Shown: piece by piece, positions 1 through 10,459 of the stretch
Numbering within the stretch: the stretch's first letter is position 1
How the letters are laid out: every line of letters starts with the position of its first letter
From: Gryganskiella cystojenkinii
Taxonomy: Eukaryota > Mortierellomycota > Mortierellomycetes > Mortierellales > Mortierellaceae
Reading direction: 5' to 3'
Assembly: GCA_015852425.1 (NCBI GenBank)
Contig: JAAAIG010000403.1
Span: 2,496 to 33,056 of the forward strand
DNA length: 30,561 bases
The notes under the pieces: model-generated
What the model saw: the letters and a program-made list of their open reading frames with translations, nothing else
Told to the model about the DNA's origin: nothing
The model's database searches: none
Program-made: the position numbers and the translations under genes

Positions 1-1751
1 AGACCAAGGTGCCGTTGTTGTTGTTGTTGCTCAGAGTCCGAGAACATACCCGTGTCCTCGTACAGCTGAGACTTTTTGTTATTAGCAGCGCTCCCTTTCT
101 TTCGTTTGCCGTGTTGTTGTGGTGACTGGTATTGTTGTTCAGCAACCTCAGAGACCTCAATCTCCTCCTCCATTGGTGGGAACAGGGCTCCATCCGCAGC
201 CAACTTGGCCTCCAATTCATCGATTCGGACCTGAAGGACATCCGACAGCAAGACTGGGTAGCTAAGAATAGTGGCCCCTCCTCGAGTGCTCAGATCTTTG
301 TTATCTGGAGGGAGGATACCGGACCCGCTGACGAAATCCAAATCCGGTCGAGGAATCAAGGATTGGCGACGAATTCGGTTCTGGCGTTGAGCCCAAAGTG
401 GGAGATCATGAGAATCTTTTGCTTCTTGATTCTCAGAGGACTGCTCCTCTTGAATGATGGACAAGGCTGTAGCGGCGGCAGTGGAGAGTGTTGGAGCAGA
501 ACTGGCTCTAGAAGTACGACCAGGTTCTTTAAGATCAAGCGAAGATGACTCGGTGCCGGCACCATCCTCTTGTGGAATCACTGGTGATTTTGATAAGGCT
601 TCCTCGGATACGGTCGTGTCCATGTCCTGAGCAGTTTGATCATGTTGGCTATTGATAGCAGTACAATGGTGAGCAGGATTGTTCGAAATAAAATGATAGC
701 ATAGTAAAAAGAGCAAAAGAAAAATGGTCAAAGCATTTACCTGTTCTGCGAATTTGCATCACTGTTCAGCAAGGGCGAGGGTGTGGTTGCAGGAGTAACT
801 GAGGAGTTCTGAACCACATCTCGCGACATAACCGCTGTTGTCTGCGGTGGGGGTGATGGCATAGTATCCTGTCCGCTAGCAGATCCATTCTCTTCTGTTG
901 GAATGACCTCTGCAGCTGCTGCGGCTGCTTGACGCGCTGCAGACTCTTCTTCGGCAACGATAATATCCCCAACCGTCATTGTATTTGACTTGTCCGAGAA
1001 CAAGTCTTGATGAGGTGGAGGCATCACAGCGATTGTCGAGGGATGAGCAACTTGCTCAAAGGGGTGGGTCGCATCAGGTTCTTGGAACGAGTCATGACAC
1101 TGGATACCGAGTCCAGCTCGGCTAGCAGGCGAGGGTGGCGTGACAAACTCTCCGCCTGAGGGTGAAGGGTGGCTTGCAGGTGTGGCTGCCCGTCGTGGCG
1201 AGGATGTCGAGGGCAAAGGAGGTGTACCAAACGGAAACTGAAAGATGACACCAGGCGCCTGATCTTGTGACTCAACTCCACTGGGCGATCGCCTCGGAAC
1301 ACTCTTGCGTTTTGATCGCGTGGGCGTTGGGGGAGCGGGGCTATGAGCCATCACGGGAGAGGGTGAAAGCGATCCAGTAGACGTCACCGAGGTCGCTGGG
1401 AATTTGAAACTGTTCATCGCTGCCGTATGAGATGGCAAAGTGCCGAGCGGCCGATCCGCATGGTGATTGCTAACAGGTAACGACAGCAAGGTGTGGGAGG
1501 GTGACGAGGCAGCATAAAGAACTGTCCGCAGACCCAAAGGCGATGATACGACTGGGATCGTGGTCGCGATCGAGGCTCGTCGGAGATGTGCAGAGTCAAA
1601 CTGAACGGAAGCATTTTCGGGCACGGGTTGCATAAGACGCGTTGCAGTCTGTGTGAATGAACTCGTCAAGGGACTGGAACTCTCTGAGTGTCGGCGGAAA
1701 CCAGCGAGATCATCCGTGTCGATCAAAGAGGAAGAGATACGAGGCAAAGCC

Positions 1752-1792
<41 letters not shown>

Positions 1793-2407
1793 CTCTGCGG
1801 GGTGAAGATGTGAGCAGGTGTCCTCAAAGACATGACTGTGAAACGGTGGGATCGATTGTTTTGGCGACGAGAAACTCTGGCTTGGTCGCTTCGCCTCTCG
1901 AGAGCGAATGATGGATGTCTTTGAGAGAGAATCGGCGGATTGTCGGCGGAGAGCGACAGCAGCCGGTGACATGGGTGCAAGGCGCTCTGCGACTGGAAGA
2001 GGTGGTTTTGAGAATGAGCTATAAAGACCAATCGAGGGTGAAGCAGGCGTGACTGGTGTACGGGGTGTGGCTGCCGGAGTGCTCATACTTGTGGGCCGAG
2101 TAGTCGTCATATTTGAGGAGGGTGTGGATGTTATTGAGGTTGTTGCAGACGTCGCGATATTGGATATAGAACCGGATCCTTCGGTCGAGGAAGAAGGTGT
2201 AGGGCGAAGGTATCCTTTTTGTTTGAAAAACTCGACCTCTTTTGCTGTCAATTGCACCTTGCCATCGGAGGCGAGGCTCTGAAGCATACTAAGACTCAGT
2301 CGCATTCTAGGAGAGGGAGTATGACTAGAGGTTGTGGATGGATTGGGACTGGGAGCTGGCGAGATCGAGGCCGCACCCATGGTGGCAACTGTGCCTTGAT
2401 TCATCAT
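1..2407 (-). CDS. Hypothetical Ser/Pro/Thr-rich protein, 3' partial (runs off window)
   Basis: Two exons are visible: 2407..741 and 648..1, separated by a 92-bp intron (donor GTAAAT, acceptor CAATAG). The junction falls inside a Ser codon and the frame stays open to the window edge, so at least about 770 residues are encoded and the C-terminus is missing. The start chosen is the Met of MMNQGTVATMG; a few codons upstream, a CAATAG could be the acceptor of a 5'-UTR intron. Most of the protein is low-complexity Ser/Pro/Thr, including a run of about 14 Ser near residue 220. Two stretches look ordered: RLSLSMLQSLASDGKVQLTA near the N-terminus, and a segment in exon 2 containing LPLWAQRQNRIRRQ and then LSDVLQVRIDELEAKLAADG, followed by a basic KRKKGS patch and Gln repeats. 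I recognise no family. Composition suggests a disordered regulatory or scaffold protein, but that is only a guess. Confidence 0.75.
1752..1792. repeat. (ATG/TCA)n trinucleotide microsatellite inside a coding exon
   Basis: An uninterrupted run of about 13 ATG units on the plus strand. Read on the coding (minus) strand it is TCA repeats giving a poly-Ser tract in the hypothetical protein. The frame is preserved, so length changes would alter only the number of Ser residues. Confidence 0.95.
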
Positions 2408-3355
2408 TTTGAAGAGTCTATCCTCTATTGAAGTGGTGAAAAAAAGCAAAGAGAAAGGTCAGTTTACCGTAATTCTGAGGTGTGAGTGTGTACGTTTGTG
2501 TTTATTTTTTCTTCCTGTTGTGCATGTCGAATATCAAGGGGGTGACGGGGGAGAAAGGAACATCAACAAAGGGCCAAGGGCCAAGGGCACAACAGCCGCC
2601 CCAACGACCAAGCGCCGAAGACACCTCACACACATGCACACCAGCGCTGAAAAAAGTAGAAAAATGAAAAATGACACCAAAAAAACTGGGAAGAGCAACA
2701 AAGTTGCATGGGCGCACGCGTTCGTTGTTTGCTTTGTGCGCACAGTTGGAAAAGAAAAACAGGATGATCGACAAGATCAGTCCCTCCCGTTCCTCCCTTT
2801 GTCGTTACAAAGGAAAAAGAGAAGAACGAGTGTCAACTTGCTGCATGGTGGGTGTCTCGTTTCATTTTCTTTCCAGTTCATGGCCTTTTTGGCAAGGCCA
2901 GCTTGATCCGTTGATTTTTCAAACAGTGTGTGTCTGTCCGAGTGGATCAGATGCACAGCAATAAAAACTCAATAACAACACACCAACTCGAAACCACCAC
3001 AATAGAACAGACATCATGAGGAAACAAAGAAGTCGAGATGTTTGGATCGAGCTTCTTTTTAAGCTCGGGCAAGACAATAGGTCTCTGTTTCATTTACCAC
3101 AGAAAGACTTCGTAGGATACACCAGATGATACGATAACGACAGGATATTGGAACGTAAATGACGACGAACAAATGAGGTGAAAGAAAACAATAAAAAATG
3201 GTGGCAAAGCCCAGAAAAGAAACAAAGTTGACAAAGATGGGTTGGAGCGGATCAGACAAAAGTAAGGAATAGAAGAAAAAGGGAGATAGCTCAAAGAATG
3301 GGGGAAACAAAAAGAAAGAGATGGTCAAGAATGCTTTGACGTATTGATCAAGGAG

Positions 3356-3365
<10 letters not shown>

Positions 3366-3396
<31 letters not shown>
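3366..3396. repeat. (GA)n microsatellite
   Basis: A run of GA dinucleotides with one AA interruption. It sits in the purine-rich part of the gene-free interval, so the strand sense to the left gene carries (CT)n. Confidence 0.9.
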
Positions 3397-3397
<1 letters not shown>

Positions 3398-4040
3398 TGG
3401 ACGATGATTCGGTTGTAAGAGAAAAGGGGGAGGAAACGACGAGTGAAAGGGAAGGGGTCCAGATCGGAAAAGATGTTGAACTGACGCCTCTTATGCTGCC
3501 TGAAGGGGAAGTGAAAGAAGAGTGCATACCCGGGTGATTCTCATACTGCCTCCGAAATACCAAATATATGTGTGAGTAAAAATGAACAAGTGAACGAGAG
3601 CAGTTTCGTCTGTTGTCTAAACAGGACGGAGCGCACAATTATCACACACACACAGACGGCGGAAAGAAAGACAAAAGGATTGATCGATATGAGCGATCAA
3701 TGCGACTGACAGAGAGAGACAAAGAGAAGGTAACAAAGGGAAACGGGGATGAGGATGGGGACTTGGATCAAGGCAAAATAAGAAGAAAAAACAAACAATA
3801 AAAAAAGGCGTGCTAAGGAGGTGCGGTGATCATGCCCAGAGTGAACAGACAGAGAGTCCCTTACTCCTCTTTTTTGGACTCCCTTTTCGATCTGCTCGTT
3901 GTCGTCAATCCTCTTTTTGCTTTTTTTCGTTTTTTCTTCCACACTTGAACTCTTTTCTGGATAGTCAAACGAAAAGAGGAAAGAGATACATGGCGAGCAT
4001 GTGGCAGTCCACCTTCTCTCAAGTCTGGCGGAGCACAATA

Positions 4041-4073
4041 TGTGTGTGTACGTGTGTGTGTGTGTGTGTGTGT
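4041..4073. repeat. (GT)n microsatellite
   Basis: TG/GT dinucleotide run interrupted once by TACG, within non-coding DNA. Alternating purine-pyrimidine of this kind can adopt Z-DNA, but nothing here shows that it does. Confidence 0.9.
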
Positions 4074-6606
4074 ATGGGCGTGTCTCTTCTTTTTTTGGTA
4101 CTGCGGCTGAAGGCTAACGGGTAGCCAAGGTTGGAGTGAGAGCGTTGTTTGACAATGGTGTGTGTTCCCTTCTTCTGAATGAATTGATGTTGCGATAAGA
4201 GACCATCCTTAAACCCTTGGTCCATTTGCTTCATTGACTCTGTTCCCGTTCTCGAAGAAAGAAAAAGGGTCTTGGCAATGATGTTTTTTTTTTCTTTTTT
4301 TTTCTTCTTTTTGCTTGCGCCCATTTACCTTTAATTGGTTTCTGGTGCCTGTTGAAGACCCGAGACGAAGGGTTGTCAAGGGAAGACTGCTGAAAAGAAA
4401 AAATTACGTTTGTCCTTTGTCGGAGAAAGAGAAAGGACTTGTAGAAGTGGTTGGTGCGTGCAAATCAAAAGTCGTGGTTGTTGCCAGGTGGGTGATCTGG
4501 GGTAAAGTCGAAGGAAGGGTGCTCTGAAGAGAAGAAAGGAAAGGTGGGTGATTTGTTTGTGTCCGAGGTGTCTTTTTTGTGATCGTGGTGGACCTGGACA
4601 AAGCCCGCGGATTTGATCGATCCCTCTTTTTTTTCAAGTAATAATGAACAGATCGGTGCTCACTTATTTCTCTTTGTTGCTGTTGTGTTGTGTGTGTCTC
4701 TTGCGATAGCAGTGGCGAACGAAGGAGACGCAGTAAGAAACAAAGAGTGAGGGCAGATCAGCAGGGGAAGAGAGAGTGAGGGAATGAGTGAGTGTAGTGG
4801 AGGAGACAGTCAATAAGAGTGTTGGTTGTTAGGGTTGGCGGATCGCACAGATCAGGAGTAAGGAGCGAGCTGTCGAGAAAGCACGCCAGGAAGAGAACAA
4901 GCGAATGAATTATAAAAAAAAAGTGGAAGGAAGAGGAGAGAACGAGTGAGGGGGATATGATAATGATGATTAAGGCAATGAATGAAATGATAGGAAGAAG
5001 GAAAGAAGAAAAGAAAGAGGAGTAAAAGTGGCAAACAGTCAAAAGATATCAAAAAGAAACACAGAGAGAGCCGAAGGCAAAAAACGTTGGGTTTTCCACA
5101 GCTGATTCGATCTCGCTCTTTTTGGCTGCTCTCTCTTTCTGTGGTTTGGGTTCCCTCTGTTGTGCTTATTTAAAAGACAATGTTGTTGTTCTAGTCGTTA
5201 TTATTGAGGAGGTTGGGTTTGTTGAAAGGGTTCCCCGTTTCTTCTTCTCCTACCAGGAGAGATCATTAAAAACTCGATCCACTCGGCAACAATATTCAGC
5301 ACGTTTTGGATTGCACGAAAAAAAAGCAGATCAGATCAGATGCCTCTCTTTCTTTTCCCTCTCCCCTTTACTATTCCGGGGGCGAATGGCCAACAATGGA
5401 CAGGCATACAAAAGGCAAAGTCCAAGGATAACCGGCCAATCGAACACTGGCAGGGATTGCGAGAAATGTCTGATCTGGCTCGCATATTCCATGGATTTTG
5501 GAAGCAGGGAAAGTGGACGAACGAGAAATGAGGTGGGTGACCTCCAAGTTGACTGGCTGGGAAAATGATCATTCAACCGGTCTTGTCTGTCCTATCAAAA
5601 GAAACCACTCTCCCTCTCCCTATTATTTTCTATTTTCTATTTTCTACACAATTGTCTCTGCAACTCGATCCCTCATTGACCGCATTTTTTTTTTGTTGTT
5701 TGCGACGTTCTCTCGTTTCGTTTCTACAATCCTCACAAAATAATATTCGGCTTTGATGAGAACGTCAGTCTGTTGATTGCGAGAAGTGTGATCTGTTTAA
5801 AAAAAAAAAAATTTTGATCTGGTGACTTTTCACAAAATAATTCTCTTTTGTGTCGCCATGCCTTTTTCCTTTGGGTTCTCCAGTAGCCTTAAACTCACGA
5901 GGACTCTTTACTCTTTGTTCAATTCAATTCTCTCTGTTCTATGAACAATGTGAAGTGAACGAGCCATGCATTTAACAAAAAAAATGACCGCAGTTCTGTA
6001 TTCTTTCCCGTTTCTCCGTGCTCGATCTACGCGTTCATAGTTTTTCTTCAATGATTTCATAGAAGAACTGTACTGATCGACACACAATCCTGGGAAGGAG
6101 ATAAAAATGCCAGGCGAGATCCCACAGTCGTGCGGACAACAGAGGAACAGGTCAATGGAGAAAACGAGGATCAGGGACAACATGTAGTATTGCTCAATCC
6201 TGCAATCCGATCACATCACATCTGTTTCTCCTGTTCTTGGTCTCGCCTCTCGGTCCGATTCTATTCTTTCAAGACCTGCATTGTACTTTTTTCAGCGTAA
6301 CCGGATCCTCCGGATTGCAAAGGAAGCACATCTTCCTATGTTCACAGCTATTGATATCCCATATTCTCTTTTCTTTCTTGTGCATACTTTTTTTTTTGAC
6401 TCCACATTGTTTATCACTTGCATGGAGGACCGTTGTGATCTGGTTTTTTTGAGCTAGAGGAGCGAAAGCGAAAGCGGACAGTCATCTTAAAAAAATTCAG
6501 GGCCAAAAGAGGGTTTGGACAAAAGTGGCTCTTGGGCTTGTGTGAATATCCATACACAACTCTCTCTCTTTTCTTCCTGAACAACAATGGACCAGAAGGT
6601 ACTAAA

Positions 6607-6625
6607 GGGGGGGGGAGGGAGGGGG
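6607..6625 (+). repeat. G-rich tract (G9-A-G3-A-G5), G-quadruplex candidate
   Basis: Nine G, A, three G, A, five G in succession on the plus strand. This meets the simple four-run rule for an intramolecular G-quadruplex with very short loops. It lies 18 nt upstream of a 23-nt T tract. Confidence 0.7.
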
Positions 6626-6643
6626 AACACACAGTGCGCAACG

Positions 6644-6666
6644 TTTTTTTTTTTTTTTTTTTTTTT
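6644..6666 (+). repeat. T23 homopolymer
   Basis: Twenty-three consecutive T on the plus strand, the longest homopolymer in the window, in non-coding DNA just after the G-rich tract. Its exact length may be affected by sequencing error. Confidence 0.9.
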
Positions 6667-8301
6667 GGGTGTGTGTGTTTTCCTTTGCCTTACTTTGCAC
6701 CGAACTGAAAGGACGATGTTGTCGTTGTTTGTCAGTTTTCATCGATCAACAAACCGTCGATGCATGATTTCTCCCTCCTCTCTTTCTTTATGCTTGTGTT
6801 CCCGTTGGAACTTGCATTGACCCTCGCATATGACAACAAATGAAAGAGCTCCTTGTGAGAAATGAATACAATCCAAAAGGTTTGTCAATCATTTTTTTTT
6901 TTTTCTTGGTTGGTTTTTTTGGCTTTCTTTTTTAGACTTTGGTCTCCTTCCCAGCGGATCGAAATTTGGGGCTAAGGTAAAAAAAAATATATATATAAAA
7001 AATGGATCTTCGCCAGACCTTCTATTTGCCGCATAGAGAGCGAAAGACTAAAATATGACATGAGAAACACCCCGGATGGATGATGACAAACGCTTTCTTT
7101 CTTACGTTTCTTGATCCGCTCTATTTGTCCCCGTTTGGCTGTGTCCTCCGTTGTGGTTGTCGTCAAAAGACAAAAGGATGAAAGGAGAACACAGAGTCTA
7201 TAGTGGATCAGAAAAAAAAACTAAATTGAGAAAGGTTAACACTCGGACTCTTTTGTTGTCATTCTTTTTTATGTTTGTGCGACTCATGTGGATGCATTTT
7301 TAAAATAAAAAAAACCGTCCAGCCCTCCCTCCGCGTTGACTGGAGCGAAAATAACCACAAGAGTCCGAGTTGGAAGAAAAAAAAATGCTCGGGGGGGGCG
7401 TGTGCTTCTAGATCCCACCACCTGCCCTCTGCTCCAATGAGAAATGTAAAGGACAGATCAAGAGATCGAAGCAACATCAAAATATTTTGACAGATACTTC
7501 TAGGATATCGTGGAAGTTGCTGCGGTCGCCTTGGATTTGATTGCCTATGGATTTTGCATGCGAGGGATCAAGAGGATCAGGATCCCTCCTCTCCCTTTCG
7601 CCCAACGCTCTGCACCATCTCTTTGCTTGGATCGAGAGCCCACAATCAAAATAAATCAGCGAGAAAAAGGTCTCAACTCTAATTCGTTCTCAGGGCAAGA
7701 AAACACCATCGTGAAAATCGTCGAGTGGGTCTTTTGCCGCCCTGTCAAGAATGGTGCTTACCCTTCTTTATTATATCACCATCATCCCTACCAAGGCATG
7801 AGGCAAACGGTTTTCGTAATCGACAAAGAATTCGCCGGGGGGGTTTCCGCATTTTGTGGAGCATGGATCGGTACCTGAGTTTTTGTTGTGGGAGTGACAA
7901 AAAAAATACAATGCACGCTAAAAAAAATTGTGCAACTCAAAAATAAAACCAGAAGCAATGGAACATCGTTCCCTTCAAGGGTCATTGTGGAGCAGGGAGG
8001 AGTGGGGCAATGAGGGAGGGAGGGCCAAAACACTGCGCCCACTGCTCACTACTTTTTTTATCTACCTTGGCTCAAATCGAACAAAACACCTTCTCGGCGC
8101 CTATCTTGTTCCCACCTGCCGTCATTGGAGGACATGGGCCACCAAAAAAAGAGACTCGACCTGCTCCTTGACAATACCGATCTTGGTGGCAAAAAAAGCA
8201 GTCTCTGATAATGGAACTGAAGGTCATTTTAATAGGTGTATATACAAAAACTAACAAAGGTAAGTAATGAAGAAGCAAAAAATAAAAGGAAGGCGCGCTT
8301 C

Positions 8302-9637
8302 TTAATGTGCGCCTGCCGACGAAGGGTTTCCATTATTACTGCCTGATCCATCATCCTTGAACGCTGCCAGACCCGCAAGGATCGCTCCGACCAAAAAGAT
8401 CAACGAGATCAAGAGCCAGATGAAACCCCAACCCTGGGCTGGGAAGATCCCGTATTTCTCTGCAAACTGTTCTGCATCCGAACCGTTCGATTTTCTCAAG
8501 ACTAACATGTCCAAGATCTCGAGGATACTGTAGATACAACTCATGACACTAATGAAAGAAAAAATGACGAGGACGAAAAACAAATCGATCTCAGTTTAGG
8601 TGTCAAAGAAACCAGCTCGGTATACTTATTCCCTGATCTATGCAGGACAACATCTGATCCCCAATGAAAAGGACTTACCCAAGGAAAAGTGTGAAATACT
8701 TGAGGTACTCTCCTCCGTGGAGCCACCAGAGCAATGCAATAATACCGGCAAAGAAGAAACAGATCCCGAACGCCAACAGGTTTCTGGCCCAGAACATGGT
8801 CAAGACGAGACAGAGAATCAACATGATCGCTGCTCCCTTGGATGCCGTGATGTTGAATCCACAAAAGACGAGGATGCCGCCCAAGAGTGAACTGCCGAGA
8901 TATCCTGCCGGAAGAGCCAAACATTGTGTCCTCCGATTACCGACATAGGTGGTCAAGCCTCCGAGATTCGGGTCTACCGTGATCGATTTCACTTTTCCAC
9001 CACTGACACAGGCCATACAGGCGTGACCAAATTCATGAAGACCGATTGTTACGAGCTATTAACGAAGGATACGAAGGCGAATAATTAATTAAGTAAATAG
9101 ATTAATTGGCGAGTAGAGGCGCGGGAAAAGTCCATCAATTTTCGGCCAGTCCAGTAAGCGGCTCCACAGAATATTTAGGCGAGTTGGGCTGTGTCCTGAC
9201 CCTTCGCCAAGGCCCAAGGCCTGAAGGGTGAAAAAAAGCTATTCTCAATCTGACACGCTGCGACAGCCAAACTACAAAAGAGAAACCAGGGGGGGTCTCT
9301 AGAACAGGCGTAAAAACAACGACTCTTTTTTTTGATTTTTTTTTACCTTGAAGGGGTATAACAAGTGCTTAAGGTAGGGCATCTGCCAGAGTACGAGGAT
9401 GCCGAACAAGTATCCACCACTAACAAAGAGAAGAAAAAAGAGACACGTCAGAGCGGGAAGATTGCTTTGCGATGTGCGTCATTTACCAATTCTTTTTTTT
9501 TTTTTTGACGAACAAAATGTTTCCCGAACAAAACAATGCATGCAAAGTCCATACATGAACCAGAGAGTGGTGATTTGCTCCTTGTTCGGTGTTAAAAGAC
9601 TTGGTGATGAACCATTCGGGTCTGGAGTCGGTGCCAT
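8302..9637 (-). CDS. M50B-like membrane metalloprotease
   Basis: Four exons: 9637..9555, 9419..9347, 9055..8679 and 8548..8302, giving 259 aa with all phases consistent. Donors are GTATGG, GTAAAA and GTAAGT; acceptors are GTTAG, AATAG and ATTAG. The N-terminus (MAPTPDPNGS) is short and polar, followed by a hydrophobic segment (about residues 27-40). Then comes LHEFGHACM, whose HEFGH at about 59-63 fits the HExxH zinc-protease motif. The SGGKVKSITVDPNLGG segment, the LPAGYLGSSLLGG segment and several further membrane segments match the Peptidase M50B-like family known from fungi and bacteria, as does the length. Such proteins are integral membrane proteins related to site-2 proteases; the substrate is unknown. 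The tail (about 20 residues) is polar, Gly/Ser/Asn-rich. I am confident in the family, not in the activity. Confidence 0.9.
9199..9229. repeat. Intronic inverted repeat (hairpin) in the M50-like gene
   Basis: Within intron 2 (9056-9346) the arms ACCCTTC and GAAGGGT enclose a second perfect pair, AGGCC/GGCCT, around a 3-nt loop. There is a 4-nt bulge on one side. It would fold as a stable stem in the pre-mRNA. No function is evident. Confidence 0.7.
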
Positions 9638-10459
9638 GCTTGTGATATGCTTTTTGTTGTTTGTGCCTTTGTTGGCTGTGTTGACCGACTCTTTCGTCTA
9701 ATTCGATTAAAGTTTGTCTATGTCCTGCTCTTTGCGTTTCAATCCTGAGTCAGGGTGGTGTTGGAAGTGGTGGTGGTGGCGAGGTGTGGTTGTTCGAGCG
9801 GAGAAGAATGAATGAGGAAAAGAGGAAAATGAATGAGGATGATGAATAAAATTGAATGAATGAAAAAAGGGGAAAGGAGGAATTAAAAAGGAACAATGTC
9901 TAAAATAAGAAAAAGGAACCTGGTGCCTGAATGAATGACAAAAAAAATGGCCCTCGCCTGACATGACACCCAGAGAAAACAGCCCATCTCAACAACAAAA
10001 AAAGGCAGATCCTTCCCCTATCTTTCATTGTCACGGTCAGACACGTACCCCTCTCCCTCCCATACACACACTCTCTCTTTCTCCTATCGGTCCGTTGTTA
10101 TCTCCATACCACCTTTTCAAAAATAATCCCTCCTTTATCATCCCTCGGTAACAAAGACAAAGAGGGCGGTCGCAAGCAGACAACTCGCAAAATAAAAAAA
10201 TAGACTGTTGACTGTGGCTGCAATTTTTGAATGGGCAGTGACCCAGCCTGTTTCTTTGCATTATTTCGTTGATCAAAAATGAGCCAAAATTAAAAATAGA
10301 GATTTTGCTCGGTCCATGATGTCACAAACAACTCCGATCGACGCCCTGACCCAAAAGCGCGTCTTTCTTCGTGCTCCTTTCCTACAGAATCGTCCTATGT
10401 CAAGAATGTGATTTAAACCTAGAGAGTTGAACACTTTATTAAAATATATATTTTTTAGT
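9638..10459. promoter_or_regulatory. Upstream region of the M50-like gene and 3' flank of the F-box-like gene
   Basis: No gene is seen. About 9790-9900 is strongly purine-rich on the plus strand, with repeated GAATGA units, i.e. TCATTC-type pyrimidine-rich sequence in the sense of the M50-like gene that starts at 9637. This is probably its promoter or 5' leader. The right end holds the poly(A) signal of the next gene. Confidence 0.5.
10435..10440 (-). terminator. Poly(A) signal AATAAA of the F-box-like gene
   Basis: AATAAA on the minus strand about 20 nt past the TAA at 10460, followed by T/A-rich sequence. The spacing suits a short 3' UTR. Confidence 0.5.

Larger units (their letters stand above)
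2408..8301. other. 5.9-kb interval without a convincing protein-coding gene
   Basis: The interval lies between the 5' end of the minus-strand hypothetical protein and the 3' end of the M50-like protease. All open frames here are short, low in complexity (Ser/Leu/Phe- or Lys/Arg-rich) and resemble no family. Roughly 3300-5050 is purine-rich on the plus strand (pyrimidine-rich in the sense of the left gene). Roughly 5340-6430 is pyrimidine-rich on the plus strand. It holds GA, GT and homopolymer repeats, listed separately. Likely contents are the promoter and leader of the left gene and perhaps an unannotated non-coding transcript. I found no tRNA, rRNA or snRNA by eye. Confidence 0.6.

Noticed and set aside
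132..548. 138-codon plus-strand frame
   Set aside because: It is the antisense shadow of exon 2 of the minus-strand hypothetical protein, whose frame is continuous across the intron.
1723..2031. Frame with a poly-His run
   Set aside because: The (ATG)n microsatellite read in the wrong frame; the Ser-coding frame belongs to the 570-codon exon.
2425..2467. 43-bp intron just upstream of the left gene's start
   Set aside because: Acceptor-like CAATAG and a GTAAAC exist, but 43 bp is shorter than every other intron here and no coding exon is needed upstream.
5122..5568. 148-codon plus-strand frame in the gene-free block
   Set aside because: No recognisable motif, composition follows the local repeats, and competing frames of similar length lie on the other strand.
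7510..7878. 122-codon plus-strand frame
   Set aside because: It lacks an ATG at its start (begins with GTG), shows no family resemblance and no convincing splice partners.
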